Below, piece after piece: positions 16,960 through 24,082 of a DNA stretch of 64,000 nt. Position numbers and translations under genes: made by a program. The stretch covers positions 231,026-295,025 of the forward strand of contig NZ_KI519609.1 in the NCBI RefSeq assembly GCF_000483485.1, in the 5' to 3' direction. The notes beneath the pieces were generated by a model, which was not told the origin of the DNA, searched no databases, and was given only the letters and a program-made list of their open reading frames with translations. Source of the DNA: Thiomicrorhabdus chilensis DSM 12352 (GTDB taxonomy: Bacteria; Pseudomonadota; Gammaproteobacteria; Thiomicrospirales; Thiomicrospiraceae). Every line of letters begins with the position of its first letter. Within the stretch, counting starts at the first letter, position 1.

Positions 16960-18036
16960 TTACCGGCAGACTTTTGAATCGGCGTTTTTGAACAGTTTGC
17001 TGAAGGCTTTTTGCCGATAGGCCGCGTTGCGGTACTGCTCGGGTTGCGCCTGCTGCAGATAGAGGTAGTCGCCTTGTTCAAAATCCTCAGATTGAACAGT
17101 GGGTTTAAGCGGGTTGTCGATTGTAATCGGGCTGATGACGCTGATTTTAAGATTGGGGTTGAGGGCTTTCAGAGCGCCAACGGTGCCCAAATGGGCCGCA
17201 CTGTGAAAGGCGCCGTTCAAATGGATGACTTGATGTTTGGGGTGATCTCGCAAGGCGCGTAAAATGCTTTCCGCCATGGTGTTGTCGCGGACGATTTGCG
17301 CCTGGTAACTTTTTTGGGCTTGATCGTCTGTCAGATGACGGGCTTCCTGAATCCAGGACTGGTATTTTTCCAGATAACCAGGAATGTCGGCAAAGGGCGT
17401 TTGCGCGATCCAATTGCGTTCATCCTCGGTGAGCTTGCCGACATAGTCTTGTCCCTGACGACCGATGCAGCGCACAATATCGGTGGGGGCATTGGCGGCC
17501 ACCACGGGTAGAAAATGCTGTTTGGCAAATTCCACCATCGGGCGGTAAGAGGCGGTGTAGTTGTCCCAGGCGGGTGCTTCTTTCACCAGGTAGGCTTCGC
17601 CGATTTCGTCATCCAGATAGCGAAAAACCAAGGTTTGCTGGTGGCGCTCAAATTGTTCCATCGACAATATTTGTAAAGGGCGTTGCTTGAAGAGCAAGGC
17701 TTGCAGTTGTGCTTGCAATAGATGTGATGCATGGTTGCCGTGAAATTCACCGATAAACACCACGTCGCGGTCTTTGAGGCGTTTTGCCAGATCTTGCAAG
17801 GAAATCGGCGTTTGGCTTTGGCTGTCCAGCACCACGGAATCGTATAAGGTGTGCAAAGCCGGCAAGGTTTCGGTTTTTTGCGGATAAAGACCGCAGCCAT
17901 GCAAATTCACCAGCGCAAACATGGCCAGCAAAGCCAAACTGTAATGCAATAGACGATGCAGCGGTAATGCGTTCTTGTTCAAAATCAGCAGGCCTGTCAG
18001 TAGCGGTGGATTAAATGAAGTCTTCGGGTTCGGCAT
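16960..18036 (-). CDS. ChaN-like lipoprotein (DUF399, haem-binding fold)
   Basis: The protein has the DUF399/ChaN opening motif VVFIGEFHGNHASH and the MEQFERHQQ segment, placing it in the Tiki/EreA-ChaN superfamily. Campylobacter ChaN is an outer-membrane lipoprotein that binds haem. A hydrophobic segment ends in LHGCG, a possible lipobox. The start is uncertain: ATG 18036 overlaps the end of the malic enzyme gene by 26 bp, while TTG 17982 gives a more normal signal peptide. Neither has a good ribosome site. Downstream of the stop, another frame continues with protein-like sequence (FIPAVDNPYKGLIQ), so the C-terminus may be affected by a frameshift. Confidence 0.75.
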   Translation of the reverse strand: MPNPKTSFNPPLLTGLLILNKNALPLHRLLHYSLALLAMFALVNLHGCGLYPQKTETLPALHTLYDSVVLDSQSQTPISLQDLAKRLKDRDVVFIGEFHGNHASHLLQAQLQALLFKQRPLQILSMEQFERHQQTLVFRYLDDEIGEAYLVKEAPAWDNYTASYRPMVEFAKQHFLPVVAANAPTDIVRCIGRQGQDYVGKLTEDERNWIAQTPFADIPGYLEKYQSWIQEARHLTDDQAQKSYQAQIVRDNTMAESILRALRDHPKHQVIHLNGAFHSAAHLGTVGALKALNPNLKISVISPITIDNPLKPTVQSEDFEQGDYLYLQQAQPEQYRNAAYRQKAFSKLFKNADSKVCR

Positions 18037-19258
18037 GCGCTTTGATGCGGGCGACGCCCGATTCCGCCGCCGCTTCACTGACCGCTTTGGGCACCACATC
18101 AATCAAACGCGGGTCATTGGGTTTGGGCAGGATATAGTCGGGTCCGAATTCCAGCGACTCCAGTCCATAGGCCTTGATGACTTCCTTGGGGACGTGGCTT
18201 TGTGCCAGTTTCTGCAAGGCGTAAACCGCCGCCTTCTGCATCGGCAGGTTGATGTCCGATGCGCGTACGTCAAGCGCCCCGCGGAACAGATATGGAAAGC
18301 CCAAGACATTATTGACCTGGTTGGGGTAATCGCTGCGGCCGGTGGCCATAATCAGATCCTGACGGGTGTGGTAGGCGAGTTTGGGATCGATTTCCGGATC
18401 GGGATTGGCCATGGCGAAGACAATCGGTTTTTCGGCCATGCTCAGCAACATGTCCGGGGTGAGGATGTCCTTGCCGGAGACACCAAAGAACACATCCGCA
18501 TGCTGTAGGGCATCGGCCAGCGTCACTTTGTCCGTGTCCTGCGCAAAGGGTTGTTTGTAGGCGTTGAGGTTGTCGCGCCGGGTGGAGACCACGCCTTGAC
18601 TGTCCACCAGTAGAATATTGGCCGGATCGGCACCCAGTTCGATCAGAAGATTCATGCTGGAGAGACCGGCCGCACCGGCGCCCACACAGACGATGCTGGC
18701 GGTTTGCAAAGTTTTCCCCTGCAACTTAAGCGCATTCAGCAAGCCCGCCGCGGCAACGATGGCAGTGCCGTGCTGGTCGTCGTGAAACACCGGAATGTCC
18801 AACTTGGCCTTAAGTGCCTTTTCCACTTCAAAACATTGCGGGGCGGCGATGTCCTCCAGATTGATGCCGCCGAAGGTGGGCGCGATGTTGGCGATGGTCT
18901 GCACCAGCTCGTCGGTGTCGTCGCAATCGACCTCGATATCAAAGACATCAATATTGGCGAAGCGTTTGAACAGCATCGCCTTGCCTTCCATCACCGGCTT
19001 GCTCGCCAAGGCACCGGTATGACCCAGACCCAATACCGCCGACCCATTGGAGATGACCGCCACCAGATTGCCTTTGCCGGTATAACGGTAGACATCGTCT
19101 GGGTGGTTTTGGATTTCGCGCACCGGCTCCGCCACGCCGGGGCTGTAGGCCAAGCTCAGATCGCGTTGCGTGTCGCAGGGTTTGATCAGACCGGTTTCCA
19201 GTTTTCCCGGCTGTGGGCGTTCATGATAATGCAGGGCATCTTGGCGCAGGTCACTCAT
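18011..19258 (-). CDS. Malic enzyme, short NADP-type without phosphotransacetylase domain
   Basis: The 415-residue enzyme decarboxylates malate to pyruvate, reducing NAD(P). The N-terminal domain has KPCDTQRDLSLAYSPGVAEPV and the metal/substrate region VFHDDQHGTAI. The Rossmann domain has VCVGAGAAGLSSMNLL. It corresponds to the catalytic half of MaeB and lacks the C-terminal PTA-like extension, so it is the short form. It may supply pyruvate or NADPH. The ChaN-like gene overlaps its 3' end and may share its transcript. Confidence 0.93.
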   Translation of the reverse strand: MSDLRQDALHYHERPQPGKLETGLIKPCDTQRDLSLAYSPGVAEPVREIQNHPDDVYRYTGKGNLVAVISNGSAVLGLGHTGALASKPVMEGKAMLFKRFANIDVFDIEVDCDDTDELVQTIANIAPTFGGINLEDIAAPQCFEVEKALKAKLDIPVFHDDQHGTAIVAAAGLLNALKLQGKTLQTASIVCVGAGAAGLSSMNLLIELGADPANILLVDSQGVVSTRRDNLNAYKQPFAQDTDKVTLADALQHADVFFGVSGKDILTPDMLLSMAEKPIVFAMANPDPEIDPKLAYHTRQDLIMATGRSDYPNQVNNVLGFPYLFRGALDVRASDINLPMQKAAVYALQKLAQSHVPKEVIKAYGLESLEFGPDYILPKPNDPRLIDVVPKAVSEAAAESGVARIKAHAEPEDFI

Positions 19259-19384
19259 CGGTTTCTCGCTTTGTTATAAAGAACGAATGGTTGGAGAATA
19301 AATTGTAAATCAAAAAAACAGCCCATGGCGCGAAGTTTTACGTATTCATTTCATGAAAACTCCAGTATCGTCTGTTTTCAGCAA

Positions 19385-19810
19385 TCAGAGCGGCTTTACG
19401 TCAACCATACCACCGGACAACCAGCCGTGCAAAGTGGTTTGGGTTCGCAAAATGCAGGGCAGTTGAAGCAGCAAGAGATTAAAGAGGAGTAAGTCTCCCG
19501 GAAACCATACCCAAAACAGCACACTTGCGAAACTAGCGGTGTAGAGCCCCGCGTGCAACAGTTGATTCCGTGTGCAATAGCTGTGTTTCCAGTGCGTATG
19601 CTGCAATACCATGCCCGGCAGACGGTATTCGAAAAACGCAATCGATACCAGGTTTTCCAACAGGAACAGGCCGATAAAAATCCATTTTAACTCCACAATC
19701 GATAAATCCAACCACAGGAACGGGAGCAGAAACAGCAAGGCGACGCTTATATTGATAAGCGAGGTGAGCAACTTTTCAAGCGCGGTGGTTTCTCGAAAAG
19801 CCGTGTTCAT
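19385..19810 (-). CDS. Small integral membrane protein, unknown
   Basis: The 141-residue product is strongly hydrophobic, with about four predicted spans (around 18-35, 42-60, 85-105, 107-122). I recognise no family. It lies 12 bp downstream of the nitroreductase gene on the same strand and is probably translated from the same message. The hydrophobic pattern and tight spacing support a real gene; function is unknown. Confidence 0.6.
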   Translation of the reverse strand: MNTAFRETTALEKLLTSLINISVALLFLLPFLWLDLSIVELKWIFIGLFLLENLVSIAFFEYRLPGMVLQHTHWKHSYCTRNQLLHAGLYTASFASVLFWVWFPGDLLLFNLLLLQLPCILRTQTTLHGWLSGGMVDVKPL

Positions 19811-19822
19811 CCTATGTGAACC

Positions 19823-20494
19823 TTATTCGAAAAACCGGGTAAAGTGTTCGACCGGTTCGCGGTCAGTGCGGTACTGGTTGACCGGGTGATTTTTATCTTC
19901 GTAACCGAGCGCCATGCCGCAGATTAAAAGCTGGTTGCTATCGTAACCGAGTTGCTGGCGGGCAATATCCGGGTATTCCCCCAAGGCACCTTGCGGACAG
20001 CTCGCCAAGCCTTCCTCTATGGCCAGCAGCATGACATTCTGTACAAACATGCCATAGTCAAAATAAGAGCCGGTTTGCAGGCAGTCGTCCATCCAGAACA
20101 GCAGCATGACGGGCGCGTCAAACGCACGGTAGTTGGCCGCCCATTGTGCCAGTTGGCGCTCCTTGTCCTGGCGTTCGATCTGCAAGGCGCCGTACAATTG
20201 TTTGCCGGTTTCGACACGGCGCTGCTTATAAGGCGGCTTCCATTCGTCGGGGTAGTAGCTGTAATCCATCTTGCCGCGTTGACCGGCATGGAACTCATCA
20301 ACCATTGCCTGTTGCAGGCGCTGTTTGCTTTCGCCCGTGACCACCGAGACTTGCCAAGGCTGGGTGTTGACACCTGAAGGCGCAAAGCGCGCACGATCCA
20401 GAATGCGATGAATCAAACGGGTTTCGACAGGCCTGTCTAAAAAGGCGCGGACGGAATGACGTTGTTGGATGGCTTGGTGAACGGAGGTGGTCAT
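19823..20494 (-). CDS. Nitroreductase family flavoprotein
   Basis: The 223-residue protein shows the nitroreductase pattern: IQQRHSVRAFLDRPV at the N-terminus binding FMN phosphate, FAPSGVNTQPWQ, and a C-terminal EEGLASCPQGAL...LLICGMALGY region. These are FMN-dependent NAD(P)H oxidoreductases acting on quinones, nitro compounds or enones; the natural substrate is unknown. It is 21 bp downstream of the SDR gene, giving a three-gene unit of SDR, nitroreductase and membrane protein. A CAGGCCTG copy lies near its 5' end (20428). Confidence 0.9.
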   Translation of the reverse strand: MTTSVHQAIQQRHSVRAFLDRPVETRLIHRILDRARFAPSGVNTQPWQVSVVTGESKQRLQQAMVDEFHAGQRGKMDYSYYPDEWKPPYKQRRVETGKQLYGALQIERQDKERQLAQWAANYRAFDAPVMLLFWMDDCLQTGSYFDYGMFVQNVMLLAIEEGLASCPQGALGEYPDIARQQLGYDSNQLLICGMALGYEDKNHPVNQYRTDREPVEHFTRFFE

Positions 20495-20515
20495 TATTGT
20501 TAAGTTCCTATTGGT

Positions 20516-21226
20516 TTATCTTGGCAAAGACCCGTTATTGATGTCGATGCAGACGCCGTTAATGTATTCCGGCGAGTCGGTGGCCAGCCAGAATAGGGTG
20601 TCGGCCACTTCCTGGGCGGTGGCAAAGCGGCCGCTGATGGTGTTTTTCAAAAAGGCTTGCTGGCGCTGTTCGGGAATGCTGTTGAGCATTTCAGTTTCCA
20701 CCGGGCTGGGGGCGACGGCGTTGACGATGATCTCTCCCTGAAAGGCTTTGGCAAACGCTTTGGTGGCGTTGATCAAGCCGGCTTTGGCGATGCCGTACCA
20801 GATGTCGGGATGGCCGATCTGCCCGGCGATGGAGGCGTTGTTGACGACACGGGGTTTATAATCGGAGGAGGCACGCAGTTTGGCTTCCAGTAGGGTGGTC
20901 AACTGCACCGGCGAGACGATGTTGAGGTTGAGCGAGTAGTCGCGCCGCTCGTCGGGATAGTTTTCGTAGGTAATGGGTTGCAGAAGACCGGCGTTGTTGA
21001 TGAGTACGTCGATCTGGTCAATCTTGTCCACCAGACCCGGCAGGTTGTGGATGTCGGTCAAATCGAATGCAATGCAGCGCACTAAAGGATGGTTTTGGTA
21101 ATCAAAGGCTTCCTGGTTGCTGAAATCACGCGCAATGATGGTGACGTGATCGCCGTTGTTCACAAATTTTTGTGTCAGAGCCAGGCCGATGCCTTTGTTG
21201 CCGCCGGTAACAAGGATATGTCTCAT
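20516..21226 (-). CDS. Short-chain dehydrogenase/reductase
   Basis: I start at the ATG at 21226 (MRHILVTGGNKGIG), preceded by GGAAA. The longer frame adds 18 unlikely residues. The 236-residue enzyme has the NAD(P)-binding TGGNKGIG at 7-14, the NNAG motif, a catalytic Ser in NNASIAG and the YxxxK pair in WYGIAKAG. The C-terminal substrate loop ends with INGVCIDINNG. The substrate cannot be assigned. It leads the three-gene unit with the nitroreductase and membrane protein. Confidence 0.9.
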   Translation of the reverse strand: MRHILVTGGNKGIGLALTQKFVNNGDHVTIIARDFSNQEAFDYQNHPLVRCIAFDLTDIHNLPGLVDKIDQIDVLINNAGLLQPITYENYPDERRDYSLNLNIVSPVQLTTLLEAKLRASSDYKPRVVNNASIAGQIGHPDIWYGIAKAGLINATKAFAKAFQGEIIVNAVAPSPVETEMLNSIPEQRQQAFLKNTISGRFATAQEVADTLFWLATDSPEYINGVCIDINNGSLPR

Positions 21227-21334
21227 GCAGTTTTCCGAGTTGAACAGAAAGGAACGACATAGTAACAAAAAAACAGACAAGCCGCATGGCGGGCCTGTCC
21301 GTTTCTTTGGCTAAGACAAGTCAGTTAACGCGAA

Positions 21335-22603
21335 TCAGGCGGCTTTGCCTTGAACGATTCGGTCGACTTCATCTGTGTGCCAGCATTGGATATTGCCTTT
21401 AAGCACCATGCGGTAAACCAGTGCGGCGACCGTGAAGAGGTTAAGCGTGAGCAACAGGGTTTCAACGCCGATGATGGCGTAAAGCGCGACACTGTCGTAA
21501 CTTAACAGCCCGATTTTCAGAGCGGTCAGGGTAAACAGAGCGGTAATGACGTAACTTGAAACCAGCATACAGATCAGACCGAGCGAGAAGATGAGCGGAC
21601 GCTGAGCTTGGAAGAGATGGCCAAAGAAGCCACGTCGCCACAGCGTAAACAGTACAATCAGTGCGAGTGTGACCGTAAGTCCGGCTCCCCAAGTGATCAT
21701 GTTTTTGGTGGCAAAATCAAAAGCGGAAAAATGGTGTCCGTAGTTGAGGTAATTGCGCACGCTGGTAATCAGCCACACATTGAAGGCGGTGACGGCGGTG
21801 CCGAAATTAATGATTTGGGCCCAGTTGTCAGAGCGTTCAGTCTCGCTCATCTTCGAATTTTGGAGTGGGGTGAACAAGGCTTTGGCGTCGCGTTTAAAGA
21901 CCGATAATTTGCTTAAAAACACAATCATCGACAGTGCCATAAATCCGAGCGACAGGGTCAATGAGAGGCCGACCACATCATCATGACTACCAAGTGCCCC
22001 CGGCCCTGCGAGGTTGAGTCCCATAAAAGCAAGGGCAAAGGGAACCACCATCGAGGCTTGTTCGGCAGCGACGTGCCCCTGACGTTTGAGGCGGGTTTTG
22101 AGGTTACGGTACCAGATATATTGCACCAATGCCATCAGGGCAATGGCGGTGTTGTAAGCGAGCCAGAAGGGCCAGATCAGGTCATCGGCTTTTGCACTCA
22201 GCTCAAAAAACATAATAGTGGCAAAGGCAGAGACATTGCCGTACATGGCTAAAGACAGAGAAACACCGAACCACCCGGCGGTTTCCATGGGGTTGGAATC
22301 GGATAGGCGGTGGGCGCTGGCTTTGAGAAACTGTATTGATTTATACAAAAAATAAGGCACCATTAGGCTGCCGAGAAAGAACAGCGTCCAAAATCCGTAC
22401 CAGGCCAGCGCCAGACCCCAAAAGACAAAACCGTCTACGCTGGCAAGGTGAGTGCTGAACTGGGTGAGGGAGGGAAGAAAGTGTCCTTTGTGCGGGATAA
22501 ATGCATTCAGAATAAATACCAGCATAATGCTTGTGCCCATCATGCCCAGCGGCAACAGCCAGTGGCGCGGATGCCATTTCTGCAGTGTGATTGAGGTGTT
22601 CAT
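21335..22603 (-). CDS. Polytopic membrane protein of unknown function
   Basis: The 422-residue protein has roughly ten hydrophobic spans. I see conserved-looking features such as GMMGTSIMLV, GWFGVSLSLAMYGNVSAFATIMFFE and GLNLAGPGALGSHDD, with histidines and charges inside or next to spans. I do not recognise the family; a transporter or a TehA/SLAC-like or haem-copper-like membrane protein are only loose possibilities. The gene is divergent from soxYZ across a 480-bp regulatory region, so a link to sulfur oxidation is possible but unproven. Confidence 0.7.
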   Translation of the reverse strand: MNTSITLQKWHPRHWLLPLGMMGTSIMLVFILNAFIPHKGHFLPSLTQFSTHLASVDGFVFWGLALAWYGFWTLFFLGSLMVPYFLYKSIQFLKASAHRLSDSNPMETAGWFGVSLSLAMYGNVSAFATIMFFELSAKADDLIWPFWLAYNTAIALMALVQYIWYRNLKTRLKRQGHVAAEQASMVVPFALAFMGLNLAGPGALGSHDDVVGLSLTLSLGFMALSMIVFLSKLSVFKRDAKALFTPLQNSKMSETERSDNWAQIINFGTAVTAFNVWLITSVRNYLNYGHHFSAFDFATKNMITWGAGLTVTLALIVLFTLWRRGFFGHLFQAQRPLIFSLGLICMLVSSYVITALFTLTALKIGLLSYDSVALYAIIGVETLLLTLNLFTVAALVYRMVLKGNIQCWHTDEVDRIVQGKAA

Positions 22604-22901
22604 GATAAAGTCCTTTTATAAATTAAGTTTATTTATGCATATCTAAAATTAATGGTCTGTAATTTTACGCAAATTAACATCAGTAAGTCACTGATATAGT
22701 CTGCATCTTCATACTTTATTCACTGTTTTCTAAGGAACCTCAAATCGATTCAATCAGAGGTTCGTTAAACAGGCCTGATGAAAAATTAAAGTGGTTTTTT
22801 GCGCTTTTAAATCGTTAACCAAATATGACAATAGTGTGTACTCAGATTGGGTTTTTGAGTGACTTGGAAAGATGTAACCTTATGAAAATAAAGTGATTGT
22901 T

Positions 22902-22927
22902 AAAAGTATTGAGCGCTTAATACTTTT
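22902..22927. promoter_or_regulatory. 26-bp near-perfect palindrome upstream of soxYZ (operator candidate)
   Basis: AAAAGTATT (22902-22910) and AATACTTTT (22919-22927) are exact reverse complements flanking AGCGCT, itself a palindrome. Only the bases at 22911 and 22918 break the symmetry. There is no T-tract beyond the arm, so an operator is more likely than a terminator. Confidence 0.5.
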
Positions 22928-23031
22928 GCTTTGCCTTGTTTCTTGGTTGGATTTGGACTTGTTTTAATGCTGGGAATCATTAATCTGGAATTAAGGAAAG
23001 ATTAGCCCTTTCTAATATTTAAGGAGTTTGC

Positions 23032-23067
23032 ATGAAGGGTTGCTTCCTAGACATTTTTTATTGGTAA
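23032..23067 (+). CDS. Possible 11-residue leader peptide before soxY
   Basis: An ATG at 23032 follows a strong ribosome site, AAGGAG (23021-23026), and opens an 11-codon frame (MKGCFLDIFYW) ending 16 bp before soxY. The good ribosome site and position suggest a translated leader or coupling ORF. It could also be a chance ORF; the codons do not suggest classic amino-acid attenuation. Confidence 0.3.
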   Translation: MKGCFLDIFYW

Positions 23068-23083
23068 CCAGGAGTAAACAATC

Positions 23084-23551
23084 ATGAAACGTAGAGCATT
23101 TTTAAAAAATACCGTCGCCACCGGTGCGGCGGTTGTGGCCGCTAATGCGGGTCTTTTAACCCCGACTACAGTATTGGCGGACTGGAACAAAACCGCATTC
23201 TCGGCCAAAAAAACGGATGATGCCTTGAACAGCTTGTTCGGCTCGGCCAATGCAACGGAATCGTCCGACATCAAGCTTAAAGCGCCCGCCATTGCAGAAA
23301 ACGGTGCGGTGACCCCCGTCACGGTCGATGCGACCAGTTTGGACGGAGTTGAATCAATTGCGATTCTGGCCAGCAAAAACCCGCAGCCGTTGGTGTGTCA
23401 ATATTCGTTTGCAGCCGGAGCTTTGGGTTATGTCTCCACTCGAATCAAAATGGGTGAAACCATGAATGTCATGACGGTGGTCAAAGCCGGCGGCAAGCTG
23501 TTTAAAGCCCAGCAGGAAGTCAAAGTGACCATCGGTGGATGTGGCGGTTAA
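23084..23551 (+). CDS. soxY: Sulfur-oxidation carrier protein SoxY
   Basis: The 155-residue protein starts with a Tat-type signal (RRAFLKNTVATGAAVVAANAG). It ends in the SoxY swinging-arm motif GGCGG, whose Cys153 carries covalently bound sulfur intermediates. With SoxZ it forms the periplasmic SoxYZ carrier on which SoxXA, SoxB and SoxCD act during thiosulfate oxidation. A clear AGGAG (23070-23074) precedes the ATG. soxZ follows 58 bp downstream. No other sox genes are in the window, so the sox system must be dispersed. Confidence 0.97.
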   Translation: MKRRAFLKNTVATGAAVVAANAGLLTPTTVLADWNKTAFSAKKTDDALNSLFGSANATESSDIKLKAPAIAENGAVTPVTVDATSLDGVESIAILASKNPQPLVCQYSFAAGALGYVSTRIKMGETMNVMTVVKAGGKLFKAQQEVKVTIGGCGG

Positions 23552-23609
23552 TAAACGCCTAATCCACCCAATGAAAAGCATTAAATAATTAGTTTAAAAG
23601 GATGTCATC

Positions 23610-23921
23610 ATGAGTATTAAAATCAGAATGCGCGGTAAATCAAAAGGCGGAATCGCCGAAGTCAAAGCCTTGATCAAACACCCAATGGAATCGGGGGTTC
23701 GTATGAACAAAAAAACCGGTAAGCCTTATCCGGCCAAATACATCGACATGGTCGAGGTGATGGTCAATGGCACCAAAGTGGTGGATGCCCAGTGGTCGGG
23801 CGCCGTGTCAGCCAACCCTTATGTGGCGGTCAAGGTCAAGGCCAATTCGGGGGATGAAGTCGCGTTGAGTGTGACCGACAACACCGGCGAGAAAGGGTCG
23901 AGTTCGATCACGCTTAAATAA
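23610..23921 (+). CDS. soxZ: Sulfur-oxidation protein SoxZ
   Basis: The 103-residue immunoglobulin-like partner of SoxY has the typical opening IKIRMRGKSKGGIAEVKALIKHPMESG and no signal peptide, as expected for export piggy-backed on Tat-exported SoxY. An AAAAGGATG ribosome site precedes the start. Three successive hairpins lie downstream, the last a standard terminator. Confidence 0.96.
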   Translation: MSIKIRMRGKSKGGIAEVKALIKHPMESGVRMNKKTGKPYPAKYIDMVEVMVNGTKVVDAQWSGAVSANPYVAVKVKANSGDEVALSVTDNTGEKGSSSITLK

Positions 23922-23975
23922 TCCGTTTAGCGTTTAAACGGATTCATGTTGCCATTGGCCAATTGCGGCCAATGG
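23920..23975 (+). repeat. Two consecutive hairpins after soxZ
   Basis: AATCCGTTTA (23920-23929) pairs with TAAACGGATT (23935-23944), overlapping the soxZ stop codon. CCATTGGCC (23952-23960) pairs with GGCCAATGG (23967-23975). Neither has a long T-tract. They may stabilise the 3' end of the soxYZ message. Confidence 0.55.
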
Positions 23976-23985
23976 TTTTAGAAGC

Positions 23986-24020
23986 AAAGCCTGTTAAGAG
24001 AGATCTTAACGGGCTTTTTT
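23986..24020 (+). terminator. Terminator of soxYZ
   Basis: AAAGCCTGTTAAG (23986-23998) pairs with CTTAACGGGCTTT (24005-24017), followed by Ts. One G-T pair interrupts the stem. Confidence 0.8.
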
Positions 24021-24082
24021 GATTTTAACCGGTCTACAAATGGGCAGGCCTGTTCATTTTCACGGCTCTGTACCGGTTTTGA

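Larger units (their letters stand above)
22604..23083. promoter_or_regulatory. 480-bp divergent regulatory region upstream of soxYZ
   Basis: This gap separates the membrane protein gene from soxY. It holds an inverted repeat GAACCTC (22735-22741) / GAGGTTC (22757-22763), one CAGGCCTG copy (22770-22777), a 26-bp near-palindrome at 22902-22927 and an 11-codon ORF at 23032-23067. It is AT-rich. I could not pick a clear sigma-70 promoter. Confidence 0.55.

Noticed and set aside
20516..21280. Upstream start of the SDR gene at 21280
   Set aside because: The added 18 residues precede the normal SDR opening strand and the internal ATG at 21226 has a better context.
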